A stretch of 52,747 nt of DNA from Burkholderiaceae bacterium (GTDB lineage Bacteria; Pseudomonadota; Gammaproteobacteria; Burkholderiales; WYBJ01), in NCBI GenBank assembly GCA_011525945.1, contig WYBJ01000304.1:1-52747 (forward strand), in the 5' to 3' direction. A model generated the notes under the pieces. It saw only the letters and a list, made by a program, of their open reading frames with translations, was not told the origin of the DNA and did not search any database. The position numbers were made by a program, and so were the translations under genes. Every line of letters starts with the position of its first letter. Position 1 is the stretch's first letter. This document shows positions 19,271 through 27,944 of this stretch, one piece after another.

Positions 19271-20689
19271 ATGACCATGCGCTATGTCAGCACGCGCGGC
19301 GGTACGCCGGCGCAGCGCTTCGGCGAAGTTCTGCTCGGCGGGCTCGCGGCCGATGGCGGTCTCGCGATCCCCGAGAGCTATCCCGTCATCGATGCCGGCG
19401 AGCTCGCGCGGCTGCGCGCGCTCGCCTACCCCGAGCTCGCATTCGAGATCCTGCACCGCTTCGCCGACGATCTGCCCGCGGAAGACCTGCGTGCGATGCT
19501 CGCGCGTGCGTACACGCGCGAGCGCTTCGGTTCGGCCGAGATCACGCCTTTGCGTACGCTGGAGCCAGGTCTGCATATCCTGGGACTCTCCAACGGGCCC
19601 ACTCTCGCCTTCAAGGACATCGCCATGCAGTTCCTCGGCGAGGTCTTCGAGTACGCGCTCGAGCGCGCGGGCACGACCATGAACATCCTGGGGGCGACCT
19701 CGGGCGATACCGGTTCGAGCGCCGAGCACGCGATGCGCGGCAAGCGGCGGCTGAAGGTCTTCATGCTCTCGCCGTACGGCAAGATGAGCCCATTCCAGGC
19801 GGCACAGATGTACGCGCTGCCCGATACGAACATCATCAACCTGGCCGTGCGCGGGGTGTTCGACGATTGCCAGGACATGGTCAAGGCGGTGAATGCGGAT
19901 GCCGAGTTCAAGGCGCTGTTTCGCATCGGCGCGGTCAATTCGATCAACTGGGCACGCATCGCGGCCCAGGTCGTGTATTACTTCAAGGGTTATTTCGCCG
20001 CTACGCTCGGGGACGACGAGCAGGTCTCGTTCGCCGTTCCCTCGGGCAACTTCGGCAACATCTACGCCGGCCACGTCGCGCGCTCGATGGGGCTGCCGAT
20101 CCGGCGCCTGATCGCCGCCACCAACGAGAACGATGTGCTCGACGAGTTCTTTCGCACCGGCGTGTACCGCGTACGCAAGGCCTCCGAGGTGCACCAGACG
20201 AGCAGCCCGTCGATGGACATCTCCAAGGCCTCCAACTTCGAGCGTTACGTGTCCGATCTGGTCGGGCGCGATGCGGGCCGGCTCGCGGCGCTGTGGCGGC
20301 AGCTCGATGTCGCCGGCAGCTTCGAGCTCGCGTCGGCCGCCGAGCGTGTACGCATAGCGGCCACCGGCTTCGTGTCAGGCAGCAGCACGCACCGCGACCG
20401 CATCGATACCATACGCTCGGTCTACCGAACCTACGGCACGCTGATCGACACGCATACCGCCGACGGCGTCAAGGTGGGATTGCAGTACCGCGAGTCGGGG
20501 GTGCCGCTCATCTGCCTCGAAACTGCGCTGCCGGTGAAGTTCGCCGAGTCGATCCGCGAAGCCATCGGGCGCGAGCCCGAGCGCCCGCCCGGGTTCGAGA
20601 ATCTGGAGGATTTGCCGCAGCGCGTCAGCGTGATCGATCCCGATCCGGAGCAGGTCAAACGCATCATCGCACAGCACGCGACAAGCTGA
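19271..20689 (+). CDS. thrC: Threonine synthase
   Basis: A 472-residue PLP enzyme that converts O-phosphohomoserine to threonine. The N-terminal YVSTRGG, the PLP lysine in PTLAFKDIAMQFLGE, the phosphate-binding loop GATSGDTGSSAEHA and VPSGNFGNI are all present. It is the long form of the enzyme. It follows hom by 6 bp and completes an alaC-hom-thrC operon. An ATG two codons downstream (19277) is an equally possible start. Confidence 0.97.
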   Translation: MTMRYVSTRGGTPAQRFGEVLLGGLAADGGLAIPESYPVIDAGELARLRALAYPELAFEILHRFADDLPAEDLRAMLARAYTRERFGSAEITPLRTLEPGLHILGLSNGPTLAFKDIAMQFLGEVFEYALERAGTTMNILGATSGDTGSSAEHAMRGKRRLKVFMLSPYGKMSPFQAAQMYALPDTNIINLAVRGVFDDCQDMVKAVNADAEFKALFRIGAVNSINWARIAAQVVYYFKGYFAATLGDDEQVSFAVPSGNFGNIYAGHVARSMGLPIRRLIAATNENDVLDEFFRTGVYRVRKASEVHQTSSPSMDISKASNFERYVSDLVGRDAGRLAALWRQLDVAGSFELASAAERVRIAATGFVSGSSTHRDRIDTIRSVYRTYGTLIDTHTADGVKVGLQYRESGVPLICLETALPVKFAESIREAIGREPERPPGFENLEDLPQRVSVIDPDPEQVKRIIAQHATS

Positions 20690-20708
20690 TCACAGGTGCG
20701 GAGGGTTC

Positions 20709-21428
20709 GTGACGTTACACATCATAAGCGCCGGGGCGGCCCAATCGGTGGTGCACCAGGCGATCGACGCGTGGCAGCGCGAGGGACGCGGCGAAATTGC
20801 GGTGACCTACGGCGCTGTCGGTGCGCAGAAGAAACTGCTGCTCGATGGGGCGCCGGCCGATGTCGTGATCCTCACCGCGGCAATGATCGACGATCTGATC
20901 GCGTCCGGCCACGTCGTCGCGGGTACGCGCCGCGACCTCGGTGCGGTCGTGGGCGGCATCGCGGTGCCGGCCGGGGCCGTGCGTCCGAACGTCGCAACCG
21001 AGCGCGATCTGGCTCAGGCGTTGTTGCAGGCAGCAGCCATCTATCTGCCCGATCCTGCGATCGCAACGGCCGGTGCGCAGTTCGTTCGCCTGTGCGCTCG
21101 GCTCGACATCGCGGCGGCGGTGACGCCGAAGCTTCGGACTTTCCCGAACGGGTTTGCGGCCATGACGTGTATGGCGCAGGAGCGCTTGCCAGGTGTCCTC
21201 GGCTGTACCCAGATCACCGAGATCAAGTGGGTGCAAGGCGTGGATCTGGTGGCGCCGCTGCCGCAGTCGCTGCAGATCGCGACGATCTACGCGCTCGGGA
21301 TTGCCGTGCGCGGCGCGAATGCCGCGGCGGCGCGGGCGTTCGCTGAGCGCTTGACGGGTGCGGATGCGCTAAAGCGGTTGTCGAGCGCGGGATTCGGCGC
21401 GAGCTCGCCCAACTCGACAGACGCTTGA
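20709..21428 (+). CDS. ModA-like substrate-binding domain protein lacking a signal peptide
   Basis: A 239-residue protein related to the molybdate-type periplasmic binding proteins: it begins MTLHIISAGAAQSVVHQAI and contains the TYGAVGAQKKLLLDGAPADVVIL region that resembles the ModA segment (FAASGALAQQIENGAPADVF type). Unlike ModA it has no N-terminal signal peptide; the fold begins at residue 2 from a GTG start at 20709. It may be cytoplasmic, or its start may be wrong. There is no ABC permease or ATPase next to it. Ligand unknown. Confidence 0.75.
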   Translation: MTLHIISAGAAQSVVHQAIDAWQREGRGEIAVTYGAVGAQKKLLLDGAPADVVILTAAMIDDLIASGHVVAGTRRDLGAVVGGIAVPAGAVRPNVATERDLAQALLQAAAIYLPDPAIATAGAQFVRLCARLDIAAAVTPKLRTFPNGFAAMTCMAQERLPGVLGCTQITEIKWVQGVDLVAPLPQSLQIATIYALGIAVRGANAAAARAFAERLTGADALKRLSSAGFGASSPNSTDA

Positions 21429-21509
21429 TAGCTCGCTTCCCACGCCCGCCATGCGAGCGGGCGGCGCGCGGGATTGCCAACTTCAACGGTCCGTGGAGGG
21501 AGACGCCCT

Positions 21510-21905
21510 ATGAACCGCATCGTGCATATCGCATTGAAGGTGAACGATCTGGAGCAGACGACCCGCTTCTACCAGGAGGTGTTCGGTTTCGCCGAGGAAG
21601 CGACGAGCAAGGTGCGCGACCATACCTCGCGCCATCTGCGTGTCGGCGACATCGACTTCGCGCTCATCCGCTATGACGAGGGCACTGCGTCACGCGAGTC
21701 CAAGGCAGCCGGCGAGGGGCCGTGCATCCATCACTTCGCTATCGAGGTGGACGATGTCGATGCGTATATCGACAAGATCCGTCGCTACGGCTGCGAGATC
21801 ATCAGCGATCCGGGCGTCATTCCGGTGAAGTTCCGTGCCCCCGGCGGGACGGTGGCCGAACTCGTGCCCGCTGGTCGTTATCAGCGCAAACCCGCGCAGG
21901 GCTGA
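21510..21905 (+). CDS. VOC (glyoxalase/bleomycin-resistance) family protein
   Basis: A 131-residue protein with the paired beta-alpha-beta-beta-beta units of the vicinal oxygen chelate fold. Likely metal ligands are His7 (IVHIALKV), a central His in CIHHFAIEV and the Glu in GTVAELVP. Members include lyases, dioxygenases and epimerases, so the reaction is not assigned. It has a strong ribosome site, GGAGGGAG, before the ATG at 21510. It converges on an enoyl-CoA hydratase gene. Confidence 0.88.
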   Translation: MNRIVHIALKVNDLEQTTRFYQEVFGFAEEATSKVRDHTSRHLRVGDIDFALIRYDEGTASRESKAAGEGPCIHHFAIEVDDVDAYIDKIRRYGCEIISDPGVIPVKFRAPGGTVAELVPAGRYQRKPAQG

Positions 21906-21919
21906 GCCGGTTCAGGCGC

Positions 21920-22711
21920 TCAACGCCGGTACCATGCCGCCGGGCGTTTTTCGCGAAACGACGCCATGCCTTCGCGCGCTTCGTCCGAGCGGCGCTTGAG
22001 CGCGTGATGCTCGATCAGCCGCTCGAGCGTTTGCTCGGACAGTCCGCCCCACGCGTGCTCGAGTGCGATCGCCTTGGTGTCCGCATTGGCTTGCGGCGCG
22101 TTCTGCAACAGCTGATCGACGATGCGCGCACCGGCTTCGTCCAGGCCCGCGCGCGCGACCACTTCGTGCACGAGACCGATTCGGCGTGCCTCCTCGGCGC
22201 CGAAGCGCTCGCCGGTCAGGGCGTAGCGGCGCACCTGACGCACGCCGATCGCATCGTTCAGCTGCGGCACGATAATGCTCGCCACCAGCCCCCAGCGCGT
22301 CTCGGCAATGGCGAATTGCGCATCGTCCGCCGCGATCACGACGTCGCAGGCGGCGACGATGCCGGTTCCGCCACCGAAGCACGCGCCTTGCACCAGCGCG
22401 ACAGTCGGCACGGGCGCCGTGTTCAGCCGATGCACCGCCAGCGCGGTCGCGCGCGAGGCCGCGATGTTGTCGGCCACCGGACGTTGTGCGACATCGTTGA
22501 GCCAGGACAGGTCCGCGCCCGCCTGGAAATGCCTGCCTTCGCCGCGCAATACGACGACTCGCAAGTCGCTCTTGCCGCTCAGCGCGTCAATGGCGTCAAG
22601 CACACCCTGCACCAGCTCGGCGTTGTAGGCGTTGTTGACCCGCGGCCGATTGAAAACGACGGTCGCCACGCCGCGCGCGTCCATGCTCCATTTCACTGCC
22701 GATTCATCCAT
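21920..22711 (-). CDS. Enoyl-CoA hydratase/isomerase family protein
   Basis: A 263-residue crotonase-fold protein. The oxyanion hole lies in GEGRHFQAGADLSWL and GACFGGGTG. The second catalytic Glu of true hydratases is present in FAIAETRWGL, but the first (normally GGGCE-type) is replaced (GGGTGIVAACD). That pattern resembles methylglutaconyl-CoA or related branched-chain hydratases. It fits the acyl-CoA dehydrogenase a little downstream and suggests branched-chain or terpene-like acid breakdown; this is inference. Confidence 0.9.
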   Translation of the reverse strand: MDESAVKWSMDARGVATVVFNRPRVNNAYNAELVQGVLDAIDALSGKSDLRVVVLRGEGRHFQAGADLSWLNDVAQRPVADNIAASRATALAVHRLNTAPVPTVALVQGACFGGGTGIVAACDVVIAADDAQFAIAETRWGLVASIIVPQLNDAIGVRQVRRYALTGERFGAEEARRIGLVHEVVARAGLDEAGARIVDQLLQNAPQANADTKAIALEHAWGGLSEQTLERLIEHHALKRRSDEAREGMASFREKRPAAWYRR

Positions 22712-23293
22712 GGGTAGTCTCCGTACGCCGGACGAACCGGCGATTCATTGCGAATAGAAGCTGCGGGCGTGCAAGCGCTCGGCAGGCGCGGCGGCTCCGA
22801 ATCGCGCATGCGTGCCGGCGGCGGCGCGCGCGGAGCTCTGCACGTTGCGCCGAAAGCATAGCGGATCCTGCGCGAGCGACGATCTCGTGCGCGTGCTCTT
22901 GCGACTCGTTCGTAAGCCAGGAAACGTCGAGCGCCACTGCGCGGCGCTGGCTGCAATTCGGTGCCGTACGCATGATGAAGCCGTCGGGTGTGTGCGATGG
23001 CCGACAGGCATCGGAAGTCGGACTGTCGGATAGTACCGCAGAAGCGATCGATGCGGACCGTGGCGCGGGCCGGCCTCCTGCGGGCGATCGTTCGCACTTA
23101 CGCTCCGACACGCATCGATTGTAGGGCACGGGCCTTGTCCACCGGCGCCGACAACCCGGACCTGATGCGCTCGCGCCACGACCGCCGGAACGATCCGAGA
23201 GCCATGAACGGGCGCATCGCTCGCGCATCGAGACGGTTGCCGCGCATGCCGCGGAAGCGGCCTTCCGCGCGTATGCTAAAGTCGGCCGTGCTG
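22712..23293. other. Intergenic region, no gene seen
   Basis: About 580 bp between the divergent enoyl-CoA hydratase and the mosaic reading frame. Open frames on both strands are Arg/Ala-rich, of the kind expected from high-GC non-coding DNA, and none has domain features. It may be debris from the rearrangement that built the neighbouring mosaic frame, but I see no recognisable fragment. Confidence 0.4.
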
Positions 23294-24163
23294 ATGCGAC
23301 GGGTCATCATGCGTATCCTTACATGCGCACGTCTGGCAGCCGGTTTTGCGGCGATGGTCGCCACCTGCGCGGCGCTGGGACTGGGCGAGTTCGGCAAGCC
23401 GCTTCGAATTGTGGTTCCTTACCCGCCCGGCGGGTCATCGGATGTACAGGCGCGGCTTGTGGGCGCGGGCCTCGCAGATCGCATCGGCCAGCCGGCGGTC
23501 GTGGACAACCGGCCCGGCGCGAGCGGGATCATCGGTGCCGAATACGTCGCCAGACAGACGGCCGACGGGCGTACCTTGCTGCTGGTGAACGCCGCCGTTC
23601 TCGATGCGCTGGGGTCGCGCGGCTACCTGATCAACGTGGCGCGCGGCTCTGTCGTGGACGAACCGGTTCCGGTCGACTATCTGCAACGCAAACGGATCGC
23701 CGGCGCGGGGCTGGACACATTCCAGAACGAGCCGCGTATCGATGCGCGCTTCATCGCCATGGGCAAGATCCGCGGTGGCTCGCTGCTCATGATGTCGGGC
23801 ATGGGGCCGCACAAGCCGGATCACAAGCATCCGCACGTTCCCGAGGAGTGGATGCTGCCCGACGATCCCGCCGCGCAGGCACGCATGGTGCTCGACAATA
23901 TGAAGCGCATCGTCGAGGCGGCTGGCGGCAGGTTTCAGGACATCGTGAAGATCACTCGCTACTTCAAGGATATCTCGCATCAGGATACGGTCAACGGCGT
24001 GATCCGTGAGTACTTCGGTGAGCACCTGGCCTGCAGCACCACCGTGCAGGTCGCCGCATCCGTTGTCCCCACCATGCTCGTCGAGACCGACGGCTGGGCG
24101 GTGATTCCGGATGCGGCGGCGTGGCCGCTGCCGCGATCGGGTCGAGGTATGCGCCTGATATGA
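23294..24163 (+). pseudogene. Mosaic frame: Bug receptor + 2-hydroxyacid dehydrogenase + RidA fragments
   Basis: One uninterrupted 289-codon frame made of three unrelated pieces. Residues 1-99 are the N-terminus of a Bug/TctC receptor (signal peptide, then LRIVVPYPPGGSSDVQARL and VVDNRPGASG). Residues about 101-154 are the C-terminal part of a D-2-hydroxyacid dehydrogenase catalytic/NAD region (YLINVARGSVVDE, IAGAGLDTFQNEPRI). Residues about 156-272 are a RidA/YjgF-like domain (LLMMSGMGP, MVLDNMKRIVEAAGGRFQDIVK). No piece is complete except perhaps the RidA domain, which lacks the usual catalytic Arg (CSTTVQVA). The likely origin is successive deletions that fused three genes in frame; assembly error is the other explanation. 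Start uncertain (23294 or 23309). A functional exported RidA-like protein cannot be excluded. Confidence 0.8.
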
Positions 24164-24218
24164 CTTGAGCGGGCCGAGGCGTGTGCTCGATACCGCCACG
24201 GCCCGGTGCAGGAGCGCT

Positions 24219-25931
24219 ATGGCTTTCGTGCAAGATCCGCCGCGGCTTCATCATCTCTATCGTAGCGACCGACCCTTGCGCGCTCTGCTGCGGCACCTGT
24301 TGCCTGCCGGCGTGCTCAAGTCCTGCGAGGTTTCGTTCGATCGACTCGGCGAACTCGGCGCCGGGCCGCTTTACCGCATGCAGCTCGACGATAGGCTGAA
24401 CGAGCCTCGTCTGGTGCCGTGGGACGCCTGGGGCAATCGGATCGACCGCATAACGCCCACGCCATTGTGGCGGGAGGCCGAACGGCTCGCCGTCGAGCAC
24501 GGGCTGATCGCGGATGCCTACGAGCAGGCGTTCGGCATGCATGCACGCATCGTACAGTTCGCCAAGGTGTACCTGTTCGCGGCGTCGACCGATATCTATA
24601 GCTGCCCGTTGGCCATGACCGACGGCGCCGCGCGTGCGCTGCTCGATGCGGGCAACGAGCAGTTGGTTGCGCGCGCCGTACCGCATCTCACCAGCCGCGA
24701 TCCGGACCGGTTCTGGACGAGCGGCCAGTGGATGACCGAGGCGGTCGGCGGCTCGGATGTGGGTGCGTCGCAAACCGTGGCGCGGCGCGACGCTAGAGGC
24801 TGGAGACTGTATGGACGCAAGTGGTTTACCTCCGCCGTCAATGCGCAGGTGGCGCTCACCTTGGCTCGGCCGGACGGTAACCCGAGTGGCGGGCGAGGTC
24901 TCGCTCTGTTCTATCTGGAGACACGCGACGAGCACGGCGCGCTCAATGGTATCCGGATCAATCGTCTCAAAGACAAGCTCGGAACCCGTAAGGTGCCGAC
25001 GGCCGAATTGGAGCTGGAGGGCGCACGGGCAGAGCCGGTGTGCGGCCTCGGCGATGGCGTTCGGCACATTGCGCCGATGCTCAACATCACCCGGATGTGG
25101 AACTCCATCGTGGCGGTGGCGCTGATGCGCCGCGGCATCGCGCTTGCGAAGGACTACGCGACGCGGCGCTGCGCGTTCGGGGGCCGGCTCATCGACAAAC
25201 CGCTGCACCGCGACACGCTGGCCGGGCTCGAGGCGGAGTGCCAAGGCGCGCTGCATCTGACGGCTTTCGTCGCGGCGCTGGTCGGACGCAGCGAGAGCGG
25301 TGTTGCCAGCGTGCAACAGACGAGGCTACTGCGCCTGCTCACGCCGATTACCAAGGCATTGACCGGGCGTCAGGCGGCCACGGTGGTGGCGGAGGCCGTG
25401 GAGGCGTTTGGCGGGGCAGGCTATATCGAGGACACCGGCATTGCGTTGCTGCTGCGCGATGCCCACGTTCTGCCGATCTGGGAAGGGACCACCAACGTAC
25501 TCGCGCTCGATGCCATGCGAACGGCCATGGACGGCGGCATGGATGTGCTGCACCGGGAGCTCGGGTTTATCCTGCAAGAGGCACGCGCCTCGGAGCTGAT
25601 GCGCATTGGCGCACGGATCGAGTCGGCGATGGAGGCAATCGATGCCCACTTGTGCGGTGGCCGCGAGCGCGGTGGCATCGAGCACGATGCGCGTCGCGTG
25701 GCACTGAGTCTTGGTCGTTGCACCGCCCTGGCGCTACTTTGCCGTCATGCCCAGTGGGCGCGTGATGCCGGTTGGGGCGATGGCGCAATCGCCGCAGCGC
25801 GCCGCTTCGCACAGCATGGACTCGATCTGCCCGCTGCCACGTCGTTCGAAGACACCGCGGCACTGCTCGGTACGGCAGCCGCAGCGGCGGGCGAGGATAT
25901 GGCGTTCGGTCCTGCGAGCTTTGGTCCTTGA
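24219..25931 (+). CDS. AidB/isovaleryl-CoA-type acyl-CoA dehydrogenase
   Basis: A 570-residue flavoprotein of the acyl-CoA dehydrogenase family with the longer AidB-like layout. Landmarks are the FAD-contacting SGQWMTEAVGGSDVG segment, RLYGRKWFTSA, LKDKLGTRKVPTAELEL, the helix with AVEAFGGAGYIED that carries the candidate base, and the closing motif LPIWEGTTNVLALD. AidB itself is a DNA-binding alkylation-response protein; other members are genuine dehydrogenases, so the substrate is open. ATG 24219 follows AGGAGCGCT. It begins 55 bp after the mosaic frame and is followed 55 bp later by the FHA gene. Confidence 0.92.
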   Translation: MAFVQDPPRLHHLYRSDRPLRALLRHLLPAGVLKSCEVSFDRLGELGAGPLYRMQLDDRLNEPRLVPWDAWGNRIDRITPTPLWREAERLAVEHGLIADAYEQAFGMHARIVQFAKVYLFAASTDIYSCPLAMTDGAARALLDAGNEQLVARAVPHLTSRDPDRFWTSGQWMTEAVGGSDVGASQTVARRDARGWRLYGRKWFTSAVNAQVALTLARPDGNPSGGRGLALFYLETRDEHGALNGIRINRLKDKLGTRKVPTAELELEGARAEPVCGLGDGVRHIAPMLNITRMWNSIVAVALMRRGIALAKDYATRRCAFGGRLIDKPLHRDTLAGLEAECQGALHLTAFVAALVGRSESGVASVQQTRLLRLLTPITKALTGRQAATVVAEAVEAFGGAGYIEDTGIALLLRDAHVLPIWEGTTNVLALDAMRTAMDGGMDVLHRELGFILQEARASELMRIGARIESAMEAIDAHLCGGRERGGIEHDARRVALSLGRCTALALLCRHAQWARDAGWGDGAIAAARRFAQHGLDLPAATSFEDTAALLGTAAAAAGEDMAFGPASFGP

Positions 25932-25986
25932 GCGATCGAACAAAGCGCAGTACCCTTGCCGCCACTGCCGAGAATAGAGCGCACTC

Positions 25987-26910
25987 ATGAATCAGCCTGG
26001 TCCCGATTCCAGCGTGCCGCCGCTCGCTACGGCCGAGCATTTCCTCGCGTGCGTCGACGTGATGGTCGATTGGGCGGCGCTCGATGCCATGATCGAGGCG
26101 GCAAGCGCGGGCGCGAGAACGCCGCTCACGCTGCCGGCGGTCAAGATCGCGCTGTTGAAGCAGTGGTACGGCATTGCCGAAGCCGAAGCCGCCTTTGCCG
26201 TCCTTGATCGGATTTCTTTTCGCGCGTTTGTCGGCTACAAGGATGACGGCACGCCTGCCGATGCAGCGATCGTGCAGGAGCTGAGTCAAGCGGCCTGGTC
26301 GCGCCACCCGGCGACCGAGGAGCTGATGGACGCGGTGCATGAACAGTTGCGCGAGTTGGGCTATGCGGTGCGCGCTGGGCAACTGCGCGAGCCGTCGATC
26401 GCGCCGTGCACCGAATCGAGCGAGGAGGCGCCGAACGCCGACACGACCTCGCTGTTCCGTCCGGGCGAGCTCGGGCGCATGGTCGAAGCGGTTACCGAGA
26501 AAGCGCATTCGCAAGGCAATCCGTTAAGCGCAGCGCACGAGCCGGATCCGCCGCGGGAGTCGGCCCCGGCGTTGGGCGGTGCGCCGACCACGCTGGAAGC
26601 CGAGCCCGTTCGGGCCGTGCTCGAGTGGCCGTGGGGCCAGAAAAGCGAGATCTCCGCGCACCTCAACATCGGTCGCGACTACGCTTTCTCCCCCTTGGCG
26701 CGCGAGCTTACGCCGTACACGCACGTGTCGCGCAAGCACGCCGAGCTGCTCGTTTATGGCGATGGCGTATGGGTGCGCGACTTGGGATCCAGAAACGGAA
26801 CGTACGTCAACAACGACGAGGTTCCGAAGGGCCAGGCGTATCTGATCGACGGCGACGCGATCATCCGCTTCGGCCCGCTGTTGGCGGTCTCGCTCAAGAT
26901 CAAGGTGTGA
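25987..26910 (+). CDS. FHA-domain protein with an IS5-transposase-like N-terminal domain
   Basis: A 307-residue protein in three parts. Residues about 22-135 closely resemble the N-terminal (DUF772) domain of IS5/IS1182-type transposases: VDWAALDAMIEAA, LLKQWYGIAEAEA, LDRISFRAFVGY, and a Asp-containing turn before a helix, ending QLRELGYAVRAGQL. Residues about 136-215 are a low-complexity linker. Residues 217-307 are a forkhead-associated domain with NIGRDYAF, the phosphothreonine-binding VSRKHAELLV and GSRNGTYVNN. The catalytic DDE core of a transposase is absent, so this looks like a domesticated transposase domain attached to a phosphopeptide-binding module. No kinase is nearby. Function unknown. 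Confidence 0.85.
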   Translation: MNQPGPDSSVPPLATAEHFLACVDVMVDWAALDAMIEAASAGARTPLTLPAVKIALLKQWYGIAEAEAAFAVLDRISFRAFVGYKDDGTPADAAIVQELSQAAWSRHPATEELMDAVHEQLRELGYAVRAGQLREPSIAPCTESSEEAPNADTTSLFRPGELGRMVEAVTEKAHSQGNPLSAAHEPDPPRESAPALGGAPTTLEAEPVRAVLEWPWGQKSEISAHLNIGRDYAFSPLARELTPYTHVSRKHAELLVYGDGVWVRDLGSRNGTYVNNDEVPKGQAYLIDGDAIIRFGPLLAVSLKIKV

Positions 26911-27014
26911 GCAGGCGGAGCCGGTCCTGTTCTTGCCCGCCATTCATCTCCCGGCTGGGCTGTTGGAGAGATCGCCGGCGGCGCGACAGCGAGCGCAGCG
27001 CAAACCGGCGGATG

Positions 27015-27599
27015 TCACTGCGCCGAGGCGAGCGCCGAGAGCATCATGTCGTTGAGATCGGCAGGCAGGGGCAGCGCCCGCGTCTGTAGTTGCCGTGACA
27101 ACGCCTGCTGGTGCTCGGGGCTGAGGGCGCGATAGTTCCGTGCGAAGCGCTCGGCGAGGGCCTGCTTGTCCGCGGACGAGAGGCGCTCGAGCTGCTCCTG
27201 AGCGAAACTTACCTGGCGGGCAACGGCTACGAACTGGCGCAGTATCGAATCGCGATACGGGGCGTTGGCCGGGTCGGCCAGCGCCTTGTCCAGGCCGGCG
27301 AGCAGTTCAGCACGCTGAGCCGGCGTCAGATAGCCGAAGCTCTCGTCCACCAGCGCCTGCAGATCAGCCGCGTCCATGCGCGTCGGCGCCTTCGGCAACG
27401 GCGCAGGTGCGGGGACGATCACGGCGGGCGCAGGTTTGGCGGCGTTGGCCTCGATCGCCGACTCGATCAGATTCTTCGCGAAGGCCAGCAGAAACATCAG
27501 CAACGGGTCGGCGGCCGCCGGCGCCGCCGGCAACGCGAGGACAAGTGCGAGCACAAGGCTCGACAGCCGCGCTCGGTTTCGGGTCGATTTGGGCGCCAT
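27015..27599 (-). CDS. Exported alpha-helical protein of unknown function
   Basis: A 194-residue protein with a signal peptide (about residues 1-31, ending PAAAADP), an Ala/Pro-rich linker, and a helical body with charged heptad-like stretches (RMDAADLQALVDES, LTPAQRAELLAGLDKALAD, FARNYRALSPEHQQALSRQL). I do not recognise the family. Start at 27599 is supported by AAGGAGGCG. It converges on the FHA gene. Confidence 0.72.
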   Translation of the reverse strand: MAPKSTRNRARLSSLVLALVLALPAAPAAADPLLMFLLAFAKNLIESAIEANAAKPAPAVIVPAPAPLPKAPTRMDAADLQALVDESFGYLTPAQRAELLAGLDKALADPANAPYRDSILRQFVAVARQVSFAQEQLERLSSADKQALAERFARNYRALSPEHQQALSRQLQTRALPLPADLNDMMLSALASAQ

Positions 27600-27944
27600 G
27601 ATCGCCTCCTTGCGACACCAGGGAGAGACGCCACGATGCGCGCATCCCGGCTTGCGCCCGGAAACCCGGCGTTTCTTCCCTCACCCCCAGCCCCTTGCTC
27701 TCCCAGGGGGAGAGGGGAGCGTCGTGTGCCCGCTGATGCGGGCAGATCCTGGAAATGGAGTCTAGCGCATTGTTCCGGGGCCGTGTCAGCCGATCATCCG
27801 TAGAGCAGGGGCACGATGCCCGCTGTCTTCAGGGCCTGATCGCGTCGTCGAATCATCGCGCCGCCCGCGAGCGGCGTTCGTGTCGGGCTCGGCGGCGTGC
27901 CGGCGGTGTAACGCCGGTCAGGAGCGCGTTGGGCTCGCGCGCGC
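27600..27944. other. Intergenic region with a REP-like palindrome
   Basis: About 345 bp without a gene. It contains a G+C-rich interspersed-type repeat (27678-27720) listed separately. The rest shows no RNA gene or clear promoter. Confidence 0.5.
27678..27720. repeat. REP-like palindromic element
   Basis: A run reading CTCACCCCCAGCCCC followed by a perfect hairpin, CTCTCCC-AGG-GGGAGAG. This pattern (Leu/Pro-rich CTCACCCC plus CTCTCCC/GGGAGAG) is a common scattered intergenic repeat in proteobacteria. It may act as a transcript-end stem. Confidence 0.65.

Noticed and set aside
17747..20194. An 815-codon open frame on the minus strand opposite alaC, hom and thrC
   Set aside because: It is a high-GC shadow of three well-supported genes, with His/Arg-rich low-complexity sequence and no domain.
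18403..20712. A 769-codon plus-strand open frame through hom and thrC
   Set aside because: It runs in another frame across two real genes and is Arg/Ala-rich without motifs.
22745..23179. Small open frames in the gap before the mosaic gene
   Set aside because: They are Arg/Ala/Ser-rich, overlap each other on both strands, and have no domain or ribosome site.
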